Assembly: GCA_007127625.1 (NCBI GenBank)
Contig: SKYZ01000286.1
Span: 1 to 7,946 of the forward strand
Length of the DNA stretch: 7,946 nt
Source of the DNA: Aquisalimonas sp.
GTDB lineage: Bacteria > Pseudomonadota > Gammaproteobacteria > Nitrococcales > Aquisalimonadaceae
Reading direction: 5' to 3'
Positions within the stretch are counted from its first letter, which is position 1, and every line of letters begins with the position of its first letter. A model generated the notes under the pieces. That model was not told where the DNA came from. It saw nothing but the letters and a program-made list of their open reading frames with translations, and made no database searches. Positions 1-5,662 of the stretch are shown here, in pieces. The position numbers and the translations under genes were made by a program.

Positions 1-474
1 CTGCAGGGCAACCACCATGGTGTCCACGGCGGTGACGAAGTTGTGCACTTCGTCGAGATAGAGTGCGCCGTCGCCGTCACCGGTGTTGTCGATGACGGCC
101 TGCAGATCCGGGGCGAGGAGCTCTTCCCAGGTGCGCCTGACTTCACGGTAGTGGCGCCCCGGCGCAGCGCCCGCGGCTTCCGTGGTCTTGGTCAGGGCCG
201 GGGCCTCCAGGATGGCGTCGAACTGCTGCCTGGCCGCACTGATGTCGGTGTCGGGCGCATCCGCTTGCAGCAGCGCCGCAATGCGGTACGACTGCATGCG
301 CAGTGAGCCGGCCTTGTTGATGGCAGCGGCGTCGTCCTGCGCCGTTTCCGCGATATAGATGGATGCCCCCATGCTGAACAGCGCCAGGACCGTCATGGCA
401 AGCAGGATGAGTCCGAGCCTCAGGCGCAGGGACCGGGGACGATCCTCTCGTGTTCTTCGCGAGTTCAGTGGCAT
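1..474 (-). CDS. narX: Nitrate/nitrite sensor histidine kinase NarX, N-terminal part (cut by window edge)
   Basis: The reverse strand is open from an ATG at 474 to the window edge, giving the first 158 residues. After a basic N-terminus (residues 1-19) there is one membrane segment (about 20-42) that places the next part in the periplasm. Residues 51-66 read AINKAGSLRMQSYRIA, the P-box ligand motif of NarX/NarQ sensors, which binds nitrate and nitrite. Residues 138-158 fit the second conserved periplasmic box (P') near the end of the sensor domain. The second membrane helix, HAMP and kinase domains lie outside the window. An in-frame TGA five codons upstream fixes ATG 474 as the only normal start, although the purine-rich AGAGG sits unusually close to it. 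The gene diverges from narK1, as a nitrate regulator often does. Family knowledge: NarX phosphorylates NarL. NarQ is the alternative name, but the family is clear. Confidence 0.93.
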   Translation of the reverse strand, partial: MPLNSRRTREDRPRSLRLRLGLILLAMTVLALFSMGASIYIAETAQDDAAAINKAGSLRMQSYRIAALLQADAPDTDISAARQQFDAILEAPALTKTTEAAGAAPGRHYREVRRTWEELLAPDLQAVIDNTGDGDGALYLDEVHNFVTAVDTMVVALQ

Positions 475-572
475 ACCTCTAATGCGTCAAGAAAAGTCCA
501 TGAGTTGAATCGGGGATACCACATGGGGGTGAGCGGGAACAGAAAAACAACCACTTAGGATCGTTTGCGATT

Positions 573-589
573 TAATTAATAAGAGATAT
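573..589 (+). repeat. 17-bp motif shared with the narK2-B promoter region (copy 1)
   Basis: The motif TAATTAATRAGAGWTAT occurs here and again at 3771-3787, matching at 15 of 17 positions. Both copies lie in AT-rich DNA upstream of an FNR-type box, starting 53 bp before the box here and 73 bp before it in the second copy. The 20-bp difference is about two helical turns. It may be a bound upstream activator or architectural-protein site, or a remnant of promoter duplication. No known consensus was matched. Confidence 0.4.
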
Positions 590-605
590 GTGCATGATTA
601 TGCAC
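590..605. promoter_or_regulatory. Perfect inverted repeat, possible regulator site
   Basis: GTGCATGATTATGCAC is a 6-bp perfect inverted repeat with a 4-bp spacer. It sits between the divergent narX and narK1 genes, 20 bp upstream of the FNR box. It does not fit the NarL 7-2-7 heptamer pattern. Its symmetry and position suggest a dimeric regulator site, but no protein can be assigned from sequence. Confidence 0.35.
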
Positions 606-625
606 GATTTGGCCGAATGAATTAT

Positions 626-667
626 TTGATCGCAATCAAGACTTTCATCTGTTTGTATCCATAACGT
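626..667 (+). promoter_or_regulatory. FNR/Anr-dependent promoter of narK1-narK2A
   Basis: Positions 626-639 read TTGATCGCAATCAA, a perfect match to the FNR consensus TTGAT-N4-ATCAA. If the box is centred at -41.5, as at class II FNR promoters, transcription would start near 674. A -10 element TAACGT (662-667) then falls exactly at -12 to -7, keeping the key T-12, A-11 and T-7. No good -35 hexamer is needed or seen. This implies induction under oxygen limitation, with a leader of about 40 nt. The narK1 ribosome binding site AGGGGAG lies at 704-710. Confidence 0.85.
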
Positions 668-713
668 TGCCACCCGACCGGGCCACCCGCAAACCACGAC
701 AGCAGGGGAGTGT

Positions 714-2003
714 ATGGCGACCCAAAGGTTCAAGCAGTACTCGGTTCTGTCCATGAACACCTTCGCCTTCACGATGATGTTCATGGTCTGGACCATGTTC
801 GGCGAGATCGGGGTACCGATCCAGGAGGAGTTGGGGCTGTCCAACACGCAGTTCGGCATCCTCACCTCCCTGCCGATCCTCACCGGTTCGCTGATGCGTC
901 TGCCCCTGGGAGCGTGGACGGACAAGTACGGCGGACGCCCGGTGTTCTTCATCCTTATGCTTTGCGTGTTGCCTGCTGTCTGGCTGGTGCAGTTCGCCAC
1001 TGAATACTGGCAGCTACTGATCATCGGCGCCTTCGTCGGCCTGGCCGGTGGCTCGTTCTCCGTGGGGATCGCCTACACCGCCAAGTGGTTCGAGCGCGGC
1101 AAACAGGGGCTGGCCATGGGCATCTTCGGGGCCGGTAACGCCGGTGCCGCAGTGACCAAGTACCTGGCTCCCACCATCATCGTGGTGCTGAGCTGGCAGG
1201 CGGTGGCGAACATCTATGCGGCCATCGTTGCCATTACCGCCATCCTGTTCTGGTTCTTCACCTTCACCGAACCGCAGCTCAAGGACCCGAACAAGAAGTC
1301 CCCCACTCTGCGCGAGCAGGCCAGGGTGCTGAACGACCCCAAGGTCTGGAAGTACTGCCAGTACTACTCGGTGGTGTTCGGCGGTTACGTGGGTGTGTCC
1401 CTCTACCTGACGCGTTACTACATGCTGGAGTACGGCGTGGGCATCCAGCTCGCCGCCCTCATCGCCACCATTTTCGTGCTGCCTTCGGGGGTCATTCGCG
1501 CCTTCGGTGGCTATCTCTCCGACAGGTTCGGCGCGCATACCGTGACCTGGGTGTGCATGTGGGCGAGCCTGATCAGCTTCTTCTTCATGTCCTACCCGCC
1601 CACCGAGTACACCATTCAGCAGATGGGCGGGGAGACACTGACCTTTACCCTGTCCATGCCGGTGTGGCTGTTCACCACGCTGCTCTTCATCGTCGGCATC
1701 GCCTGGGGTATCGGCAAGGCATCGGTGTTCAAGTACCTCTCCGACGAATACGACCACAACCTGGGTCTGGTGTCGGGCATGGTGGGCCTGTTCGGCGGCC
1801 TGGGTGGCTTTCTGTTGCCACCGATGTTCGGCGCGCTGATCGACTTCACCGGTATCACCACTAGCATCTGGATGCTGTGTTTCGGCTTCACCCTGGTCTC
1901 CGTGGTCTGGATGTGGTGGACCGAACGGCGTCAGCCCGTACTCACGCGGGACCGCTACCATCAGCCATCCGTCCGCAGTGAACTCTCCGGACAGACTGAC
2001 TGA
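714..2003 (+). CDS. narK1: NNP-family nitrate/nitrite porter, NarK1 type
   Basis: A 429-residue inner-membrane protein with about 12 hydrophobic segments, of the nitrate/nitrite porter (NNP) branch of the major facilitator superfamily. NarK1-type members are thought to act as nitrate/proton symporters that start nitrate uptake. The two arginines that bind the anion in this family are present: R62 in helix 2 (LMRLPLGAWTDKYGG, followed by the MFS loop motif) and R262 in helix 8 (GVIRAFGGYLSDRFG). The glycine-rich nitrate signatures are at about 136-146 (GIFGAGNAGAA) in helix 5 and 356-372 (MVGLFGGLGGFLLPP) in helix 11. FSVGI at 115-119 is typical of the NarK1 subtype. The ATG at 714 has AGGGGAG three bases upstream and a membrane helix starting near residue 14. 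It is first in a unit with narK2 copy A. In some denitrifiers, such as Paracoccus, NarK1 and NarK2 are fused in one protein; here they are separate genes. Confidence 0.93.
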   Translation: MATQRFKQYSVLSMNTFAFTMMFMVWTMFGEIGVPIQEELGLSNTQFGILTSLPILTGSLMRLPLGAWTDKYGGRPVFFILMLCVLPAVWLVQFATEYWQLLIIGAFVGLAGGSFSVGIAYTAKWFERGKQGLAMGIFGAGNAGAAVTKYLAPTIIVVLSWQAVANIYAAIVAITAILFWFFTFTEPQLKDPNKKSPTLREQARVLNDPKVWKYCQYYSVVFGGYVGVSLYLTRYYMLEYGVGIQLAALIATIFVLPSGVIRAFGGYLSDRFGAHTVTWVCMWASLISFFFMSYPPTEYTIQQMGGETLTFTLSMPVWLFTTLLFIVGIAWGIGKASVFKYLSDEYDHNLGLVSGMVGLFGGLGGFLLPPMFGALIDFTGITTSIWMLCFGFTLVSVVWMWWTERRQPVLTRDRYHQPSVRSELSGQTD

Positions 2004-2015
2004 TCACTTCCCATT

Positions 2016-2037
2016 GCCGGGGACGTGGCGCCCCGGC
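2016..2037 (+). other. Intercistronic GC-rich hairpin between narK1 and narK2-A
   Basis: GCCGGGG (2016-2022) pairs perfectly with CCCCGGC (2031-2037). The 8-base loop can add two further pairs around a bulged A. It lies 12 bases after the narK1 stop and 33 bases before the narK2 GTG. There is no T tract, so it is not a normal intrinsic terminator. It could stabilise or process the mRNA and so set the narK1:narK2 ratio. Confidence 0.5.
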
Positions 2038-2070
2038 CACCTGCGACAGCGGCACAGGAGACAGACAAAA

Positions 2071-3678
2071 GTGGCCTGGAACAGCGATATCCACGACTGG
2101 AACCCCGAGGACACGGAATTCTGGGAGCGGCAAGGCAAGAAGGTCGCCTACCGCAACCTCTGGATCTCCATCCCCAATCTCCTGATGGGTTTTGCCGTCT
2201 GGATGATGTGGGGGATGATCACGGTGCAGATGATGAACATCGGCTTCCCCTTCTCGGAGCGGGAGATGTTCACCATCACGGCGATCGCCGGTTTCACCGG
2301 TGCCACGCTGCGGATTCCGGCGTCGTTCTTCATTCGTATCGCCGGCGGGCGCAACACCATCTTCTTCAGCACCGCGCTGCTGATGATCCCGGCCATCGGG
2401 GCCTATTTCGCGCTGCAGAGTACCGACACGCCGTTGTGGGTGTTCCAGCTGCTGGCGTTCCTCTCCGGCATCGGCGGCGGTAATTTCGCCTGCTCCATGA
2501 GCAATATCTCCTCGTTCTTCCCCAAGCACCAGCAGGGTCTGGCCCTGGGGCTGAATGCGGGCATCGGCAATTTCGGTGTCACCACCATGCAGATCGTCAT
2601 TCCGCTGGTGATGACTGCCGCCGTGTTCGGTGCGCTCTCCGGCGAACCCATGCCGCTGGACAGCAGCAGCGGCACTATTCTCGGGCGCATCGAGGCTGGC
2701 ACGGACACCTGGATCCAGAACGCCGGACTGGTCTGGTTCCTGGTGTTGATCCCGCTGGTGGGGGCGGCCTGGTTCGGCATGAACAACCTGCGCACGGTCA
2801 CGCCGGAGCCGGGCAATCCCGTCACCGCCTTCGGCAAGATCCTCGGCCTCTACGGCGTGGCCTTCGTCACCGCCGGGCTGGGCCTGTATCTCTTCCTGCC
2901 GCAGCCCTACGGCGCCGGCGTGTTGAACGTCTGGGTGGCGCTGGTGCTGGTGATTCTGGCCACGCTGTTCCTGATGCGCATGCTGCCCGGCGGGATCGGC
3001 GCGGGCATGGCCAACCAGTTCGCCATCTTCAAGGACAAGCACACCTGGTCCATGACCTGGCTGTACATCGTCACCTTCGGCTCGTTCATCGGCTTCTCGG
3101 CGGCGCTGCCGCTGTCCATTGAGGTGATCTTCGGCTACCGGTGGGTCGAGGAGGGTGGCGAGGTGATCCGCCAGTCCAACCCGGATGCTCCCAGCGCCCT
3201 GACCTATGCCTGGATCGGCGCCTTCGTCGGTGCCCTGATTCGCCCGCTCGGTGGCTGGATCTCGGACAAGGTGGGTGGCGCACTGGTGACCCAGGTGATC
3301 TCGGCGGTGATGGTGGTGGCCTCCGTGGCGGTGGGGTACGTCATGTCCCTGGCCTACGGCACCGAGGCGCCGCAGGACTATTTCTGGATCTTCCTGCTCC
3401 TGTTCATCGTGATCTTCGCCGCCTCCGGCATTGGCAACGGTTCCACCTTCCGCACCATCGGCGTGCTGTTCAATCAGCAGCAGAAGGGCCCGGTGCTGGG
3501 CTGGACCTCGGCCGTTGCCGCCTACGGTGCGTTCGTTGCCCCGCGGGTCATGGGCGAGCAGATTGAGGCCGGGACGCCGGAGCTGGCCATGTACGGCTTT
3601 GCCGTGTTCTATCTCCTCGGCATGGCCATTAACCACTGGTTCTACCTGCGGCGGAACGCCTACGCCCGCAATCCCTGA
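2071..3678 (+). CDS. narK2: NNP-family nitrate/nitrite porter, NarK2 type (copy A)
   Basis: A 535-residue membrane protein of the NarK/NarU type, expected to exchange nitrate for nitrite at the inner membrane. The substrate arginines are R81 (GATLRIPASFF, helix 2) and R391 (GALIRPLGGWISDKVGG, helix 8). Nitrate signatures are GLNAGIGNFGVTTMQ (160-174, helix 5) and GWTSAVAAYGAFVAP (477-491, helix 11). It is longer than E. coli NarK (463) because of an extra stretch at about 241-310 holding two hydrophobic segments (about 255-277 and 284-305) before TFGSFIGFSAALPL of helix 7, suggesting 14 helices. I chose GTG 2071 (AGGAG at 2056-2060) over the in-frame GTG at 1978, because the latter overlaps narK1 and adds a non-membrane tail, while 2071 aligns exactly with the start of copy B. 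It follows narK1 after 67 bp and is closed by a strong terminator. Confidence 0.94.
   Translation: MAWNSDIHDWNPEDTEFWERQGKKVAYRNLWISIPNLLMGFAVWMMWGMITVQMMNIGFPFSEREMFTITAIAGFTGATLRIPASFFIRIAGGRNTIFFSTALLMIPAIGAYFALQSTDTPLWVFQLLAFLSGIGGGNFACSMSNISSFFPKHQQGLALGLNAGIGNFGVTTMQIVIPLVMTAAVFGALSGEPMPLDSSSGTILGRIEAGTDTWIQNAGLVWFLVLIPLVGAAWFGMNNLRTVTPEPGNPVTAFGKILGLYGVAFVTAGLGLYLFLPQPYGAGVLNVWVALVLVILATLFLMRMLPGGIGAGMANQFAIFKDKHTWSMTWLYIVTFGSFIGFSAALPLSIEVIFGYRWVEEGGEVIRQSNPDAPSALTYAWIGAFVGALIRPLGGWISDKVGGALVTQVISAVMVVASVAVGYVMSLAYGTEAPQDYFWIFLLLFIVIFAASGIGNGSTFRTIGVLFNQQQKGPVLGWTSAVAAYGAFVAPRVMGEQIEAGTPELAMYGFAVFYLLGMAINHWFYLRRNAYARNP
3016..3119 (+). repeat. 104-bp exact repeat inside narK2-A (partner 4906-5009)
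   Basis: This stretch, covering the lead-in to helix 7 and the helix itself, is identical base for base to 4906-5009 in narK2 copy B, including all third codon positions. A shorter exact match of 62 bp pairs 3289-3350 with 5182-5243. Flanking parts of the two genes differ at many silent sites, so the identity is patchy. Confidence 0.9.
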
Positions 3679-3702
3679 AACGGGGAGGCTCCGATGCGGT
3701 TC

Positions 3703-3733
3703 AAGGCCCCGCTCATTGGCGGGGCCTTTTGTT
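3703..3733 (+). terminator. Strong intrinsic terminator after narK2-A
   Basis: AAGGCCCCGC (3703-3712) and GCGGGGCCTT (3719-3728) form a perfect 10-bp stem with a 6-base loop, followed by TTTTGTT. It begins 25 bases after the narK2-A stop codon and ends the narK1-narK2A unit. narK2-B therefore depends mainly on its own promoter. The stem with its A residues is symmetrical enough that it might also act on reverse-strand transcripts, but no gene comes from that side. Confidence 0.92.
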
Positions 3734-3770
3734 GCCAATTGGATGCATGGTTAACAGGAGACTCAAGGCG

Positions 3771-3787
3771 TAATTAATGAGAGTTAT
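3771..3787 (+). repeat. 17-bp motif shared with the narX-narK1 region (copy 2)
   Basis: Second copy of TAATTAATRAGAGWTAT (first at 573-589). It is followed by an AT-rich run to about 3832 that stands out against the GC-rich genes. AGTTAT (3782-3787) and ATAACT (3793-3798) within this stretch also form an inverted repeat. It lies 73 bp (start to start) before the FNR-type box of narK2-B. Confidence 0.4.
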
Positions 3788-3843
3788 AAGAAATAACTAA
3801 AACGAGGTAGTTTTTCGCTTTTTTCCGCCGTTGAGGCCATTCC

Positions 3844-3885
3844 TTGATCTCAGTCAAACGTCTACTCCGTTCTTCTCGTTAGCGT
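3844..3885 (+). promoter_or_regulatory. FNR/Anr-dependent promoter of narK2-B unit
   Basis: Positions 3844-3857 read TTGATCTCAGTCAA, matching the Anr/FNR pattern TTGAT-N4-GTCAA. The candidate -10, TAGCGT (3880-3885), lies 22 bp after the box, the same distance as in the narK1 promoter, and keeps T-12, A-11 and T-7. Transcription would start near 3892, giving a leader of about 69 nt. The rest of the 282-bp gap between narK2-A and narK2-B holds only the upstream terminator and the AT-rich motif region. Confidence 0.82.
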
Positions 3886-3960
3886 CCGTCCCAAGAGGTA
3901 CTCCCCGGTCCATGAGTCGGCCGGGATTCAATTTGCAACCACCTTTCGGGAGGGGCGACT

Positions 3961-5571
3961 GTGGCCTTGAACCGCGATATAGAGAACTGGAATCCGGAAG
4001 ATACCGAGTTCTGGGAAAGTCAGGGCAAACGGATTGCGTACCGCAACCTGTGGATCTCCATCCCCAATCTGCTGATGGGCTTCGCCGTCTGGCTGATGTG
4101 GGGCATGATCACGGTCCAGATGATGAACCTGGGCTTCGGGTTCACCGAGTTGCAGATGTTCACCGTCACGGCCATCGCCGGCTTCACGGGTGCGACCCTT
4201 CGCATCCCGGCGTCGTTCTTCATCCGTATCGCCGGCGGGCGCAACACCATTTTCTTCAGCACCGCGTTGCTGATGATCCCGGCGTTCGGGGCCTACTTCG
4301 CCCTGCAGAATCCGGATACCCCGTTGTGGGTGTTCCAGCTCCTTGCGTTCCTCTCCGGCATCGGCGGCGGCAACTTCGCCTGCTCCATGAGCAACATCTC
4401 CACGTTCTTCCCCAAGCACCAGCAGGGTCTGGCCCTGGGGCTGAACGCCGGGCTCGGCAATTTCGGCGTCACCACCATGCAGATTGTCATTCCGCTGGTG
4501 ATGACCGCCGCCGTGTTCGGGGCGCTGTCGGGGAATCCGCTGCCGCTGGAGAGTAGCAGCGGCACCATTCTCGGCCGCATCGAGGCAGGCACGGACACCT
4601 GGATCCAGAACGCCGGCCTGGTCTGGGGGCTGGTGCTGATTCCGCTGGTGATCGCCGCCTGGTTCGGCATGAACAACCTGCGCACGGTGACGCCGAACCC
4701 CGGCCATCCGCTGGCGGCCTTCGGCAAGATTGGTGGCCTCTATCTGGCAGCACTGCTGACCTCCGGTATCGGCCTGTGGCTGTTCCTGCCGCAACCGGTG
4801 GGCCTGGATCTGCTCAACGTCTGGGTGGCCCTGGTGCTGGTGATCATCGCCACCCTGATGATCATGCGGGTGATGCCGGCCGGGATCGGTGCCGGCATGG
4901 CGACGCAGTTCGCCATCTTCAAGGACAAGCACACCTGGTCCATGACCTGGCTGTACATCGTCACCTTCGGCTCGTTCATCGGCTTCTCGGCGGCGCTGCC
5001 GCTGTCCATCGAGGTGATCTTCGGGAACATGTGGGTGCCCACCGACGATGGTGGTGTGGAGCGCGTCTCCAACCCCGATGGCCCGAGCGCGCTCACTTAC
5101 GCCTGGATCGGCCCGTTCGTCGGCGCCCTGATTCGCCCTCTGGGTGGCTGGGTCTCCGACAAGGTGGGCGGCGCGCTGGTCACCCAGGTGATCTCGGCGG
5201 TGATGGTGGTGGCCTCCGTGGCGGTGGGGTACGTCATGTCCCTCGCCTACGGCACCGAGGCGCCGCACGAGTACTTCTGGATCTTCCTGGTGCTGTTCAT
5301 CGTGATCTTTGCCGCCTCCGGCATCGGCAATGGCTCCACCTTCCGCACCATCGGCGTGCTGTTCAATCAGCAGCAGAAGGGGCCGGTGCTGGGCTGGACC
5401 TCGGCCGTCGCCGCCTACGGCGCCTTCGTCGCGCCCCGGGTGATGGGTGAGCAGATCCAGGCGGGCACGCCGGAGCTGGCCATGTATGGCTTCGCCGCTT
5501 TCTACGCCGTCGGTCTGATCATCAACCACTGGTTCTACCTGCGTCGCAACGCCTACGCGAAGAACCCCTGA
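3961..5571 (+). CDS. narK2: NNP-family nitrate/nitrite porter, NarK2 type (copy B, tandem paralogue)
   Basis: A 536-residue porter about 87% identical to copy A by hand count (about 70 differences). It keeps R81 and R392, the signatures GLNAGLGNFGVTTMQ (160-174) and GWTSAVAAYGAFVAP (478-492), and the two extra hydrophobic segments before helix 7. Differences cluster in that insert (about 245-312) and in the loop at 356-371, where there is also one extra residue; most helices lining the substrate path are unchanged. The start is GTG 3961 with GGGAGGGG at 3948-3955. Homology to copy A begins around the start codon and ends at the stop, so promoter and leader are not obviously part of the copied unit. 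It is first in its own transcription unit, with a NarK1-like porter 91 bp downstream. Role by family: nitrate/nitrite exchange. Whether its affinity or direction differs from copy A cannot be seen. Confidence 0.94.
   Translation: MALNRDIENWNPEDTEFWESQGKRIAYRNLWISIPNLLMGFAVWLMWGMITVQMMNLGFGFTELQMFTVTAIAGFTGATLRIPASFFIRIAGGRNTIFFSTALLMIPAFGAYFALQNPDTPLWVFQLLAFLSGIGGGNFACSMSNISTFFPKHQQGLALGLNAGLGNFGVTTMQIVIPLVMTAAVFGALSGNPLPLESSSGTILGRIEAGTDTWIQNAGLVWGLVLIPLVIAAWFGMNNLRTVTPNPGHPLAAFGKIGGLYLAALLTSGIGLWLFLPQPVGLDLLNVWVALVLVIIATLMIMRVMPAGIGAGMATQFAIFKDKHTWSMTWLYIVTFGSFIGFSAALPLSIEVIFGNMWVPTDDGGVERVSNPDGPSALTYAWIGPFVGALIRPLGGWVSDKVGGALVTQVISAVMVVASVAVGYVMSLAYGTEAPHEYFWIFLVLFIVIFAASGIGNGSTFRTIGVLFNQQQKGPVLGWTSAVAAYGAFVAPRVMGEQIQAGTPELAMYGFAAFYAVGLIINHWFYLRRNAYAKNP
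4906..5009 (+). repeat. 104-bp exact repeat inside narK2-B (partner 3016-3119)
   Basis: Identical to 3016-3119 in narK2 copy A. It lies immediately after the most divergent part of the two proteins, which makes recent local sequence exchange between the copies a reasonable explanation. Confidence 0.9.
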
Positions 5572-5591
5572 TCGTGCGACGGGACGCTCTT

Positions 5592-5617
5592 GCGCGGTGC
5601 CCTGTGCGGCACCGCGC
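5592..5617 (+). other. Strong hairpin between narK2-B and the next porter gene
   Basis: GCGCGGTGCC (5592-5601) pairs perfectly with GGCACCGCGC (5608-5617) around a 6-base loop. It starts 20 bases after the narK2-B stop. The bases that follow are GC-rich with no T tract, and the nearest T run is about 23 bases further on. It is therefore more likely an mRNA-stabilising or partially terminating element within the operon than a full terminator. No new promoter was recognised before the next gene. Confidence 0.55.
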
Positions 5618-5662
5618 CGGGGGCGGCAACGCTGGTTCATTTTTCACACGGGGACTTGAGCA

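Noticed and set aside
43..306. Forward open frame of 87 codons near the left edge
   Set aside because: It is antisense to narX, whose P-box motif on the other strand is unmistakable.
651..657. GTTTGTA repeated near the narK1 and narG promoters (651-657 and 7658-7664)
   Set aside because: Its distance from the FNR box differs (12 versus 2 bases) and it is absent from the narK2-B promoter, so it is probably coincidence.
1978..2070. Upstream in-frame GTG start for narK2-A, adding 31 residues
   Set aside because: The added stretch overlaps the end of narK1, is basic and unlike anything in copy B, and GTG 2071 has its own AGGAG and aligns with copy B's start.
1942..3738. Long reverse-strand open frame (598 codons) across narK2-A, with a similar 570-codon frame at 3928-5640 across narK2-B
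   Set aside because: The two look conserved only because the sense genes are duplicates. The predicted peptides are His/Gln/Arg/Gly-rich with no domain, as expected from the antisense of GC-rich membrane-protein genes.
3777..3800. Mini open frame MRVIRNN upstream of narK2-B, possible leader peptide
   Set aside because: It lies about 90 bp upstream of the predicted transcription start and after the previous terminator, has no well-spaced ribosome binding site, and is in AT-rich DNA where such frames arise by chance.
3894..3900. AGAGGTA (and its complement TACCTCT at 474-480) as NarL heptamers
   Set aside because: They fit the degenerate heptamer, but each stands alone without a 7-2-7 partner. 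One overlaps the narX start and the other falls just after the predicted transcription start, so chance is likely.
3679..3960. Search for insertion-sequence ends, direct repeats or a mobile element that could explain the narK2 duplication
   Set aside because: Only the terminator, the AT-rich motif and the FNR promoter are present. No transposase, terminal inverted repeat or target duplication was seen, and no CRISPR array or tRNA was found in the window.
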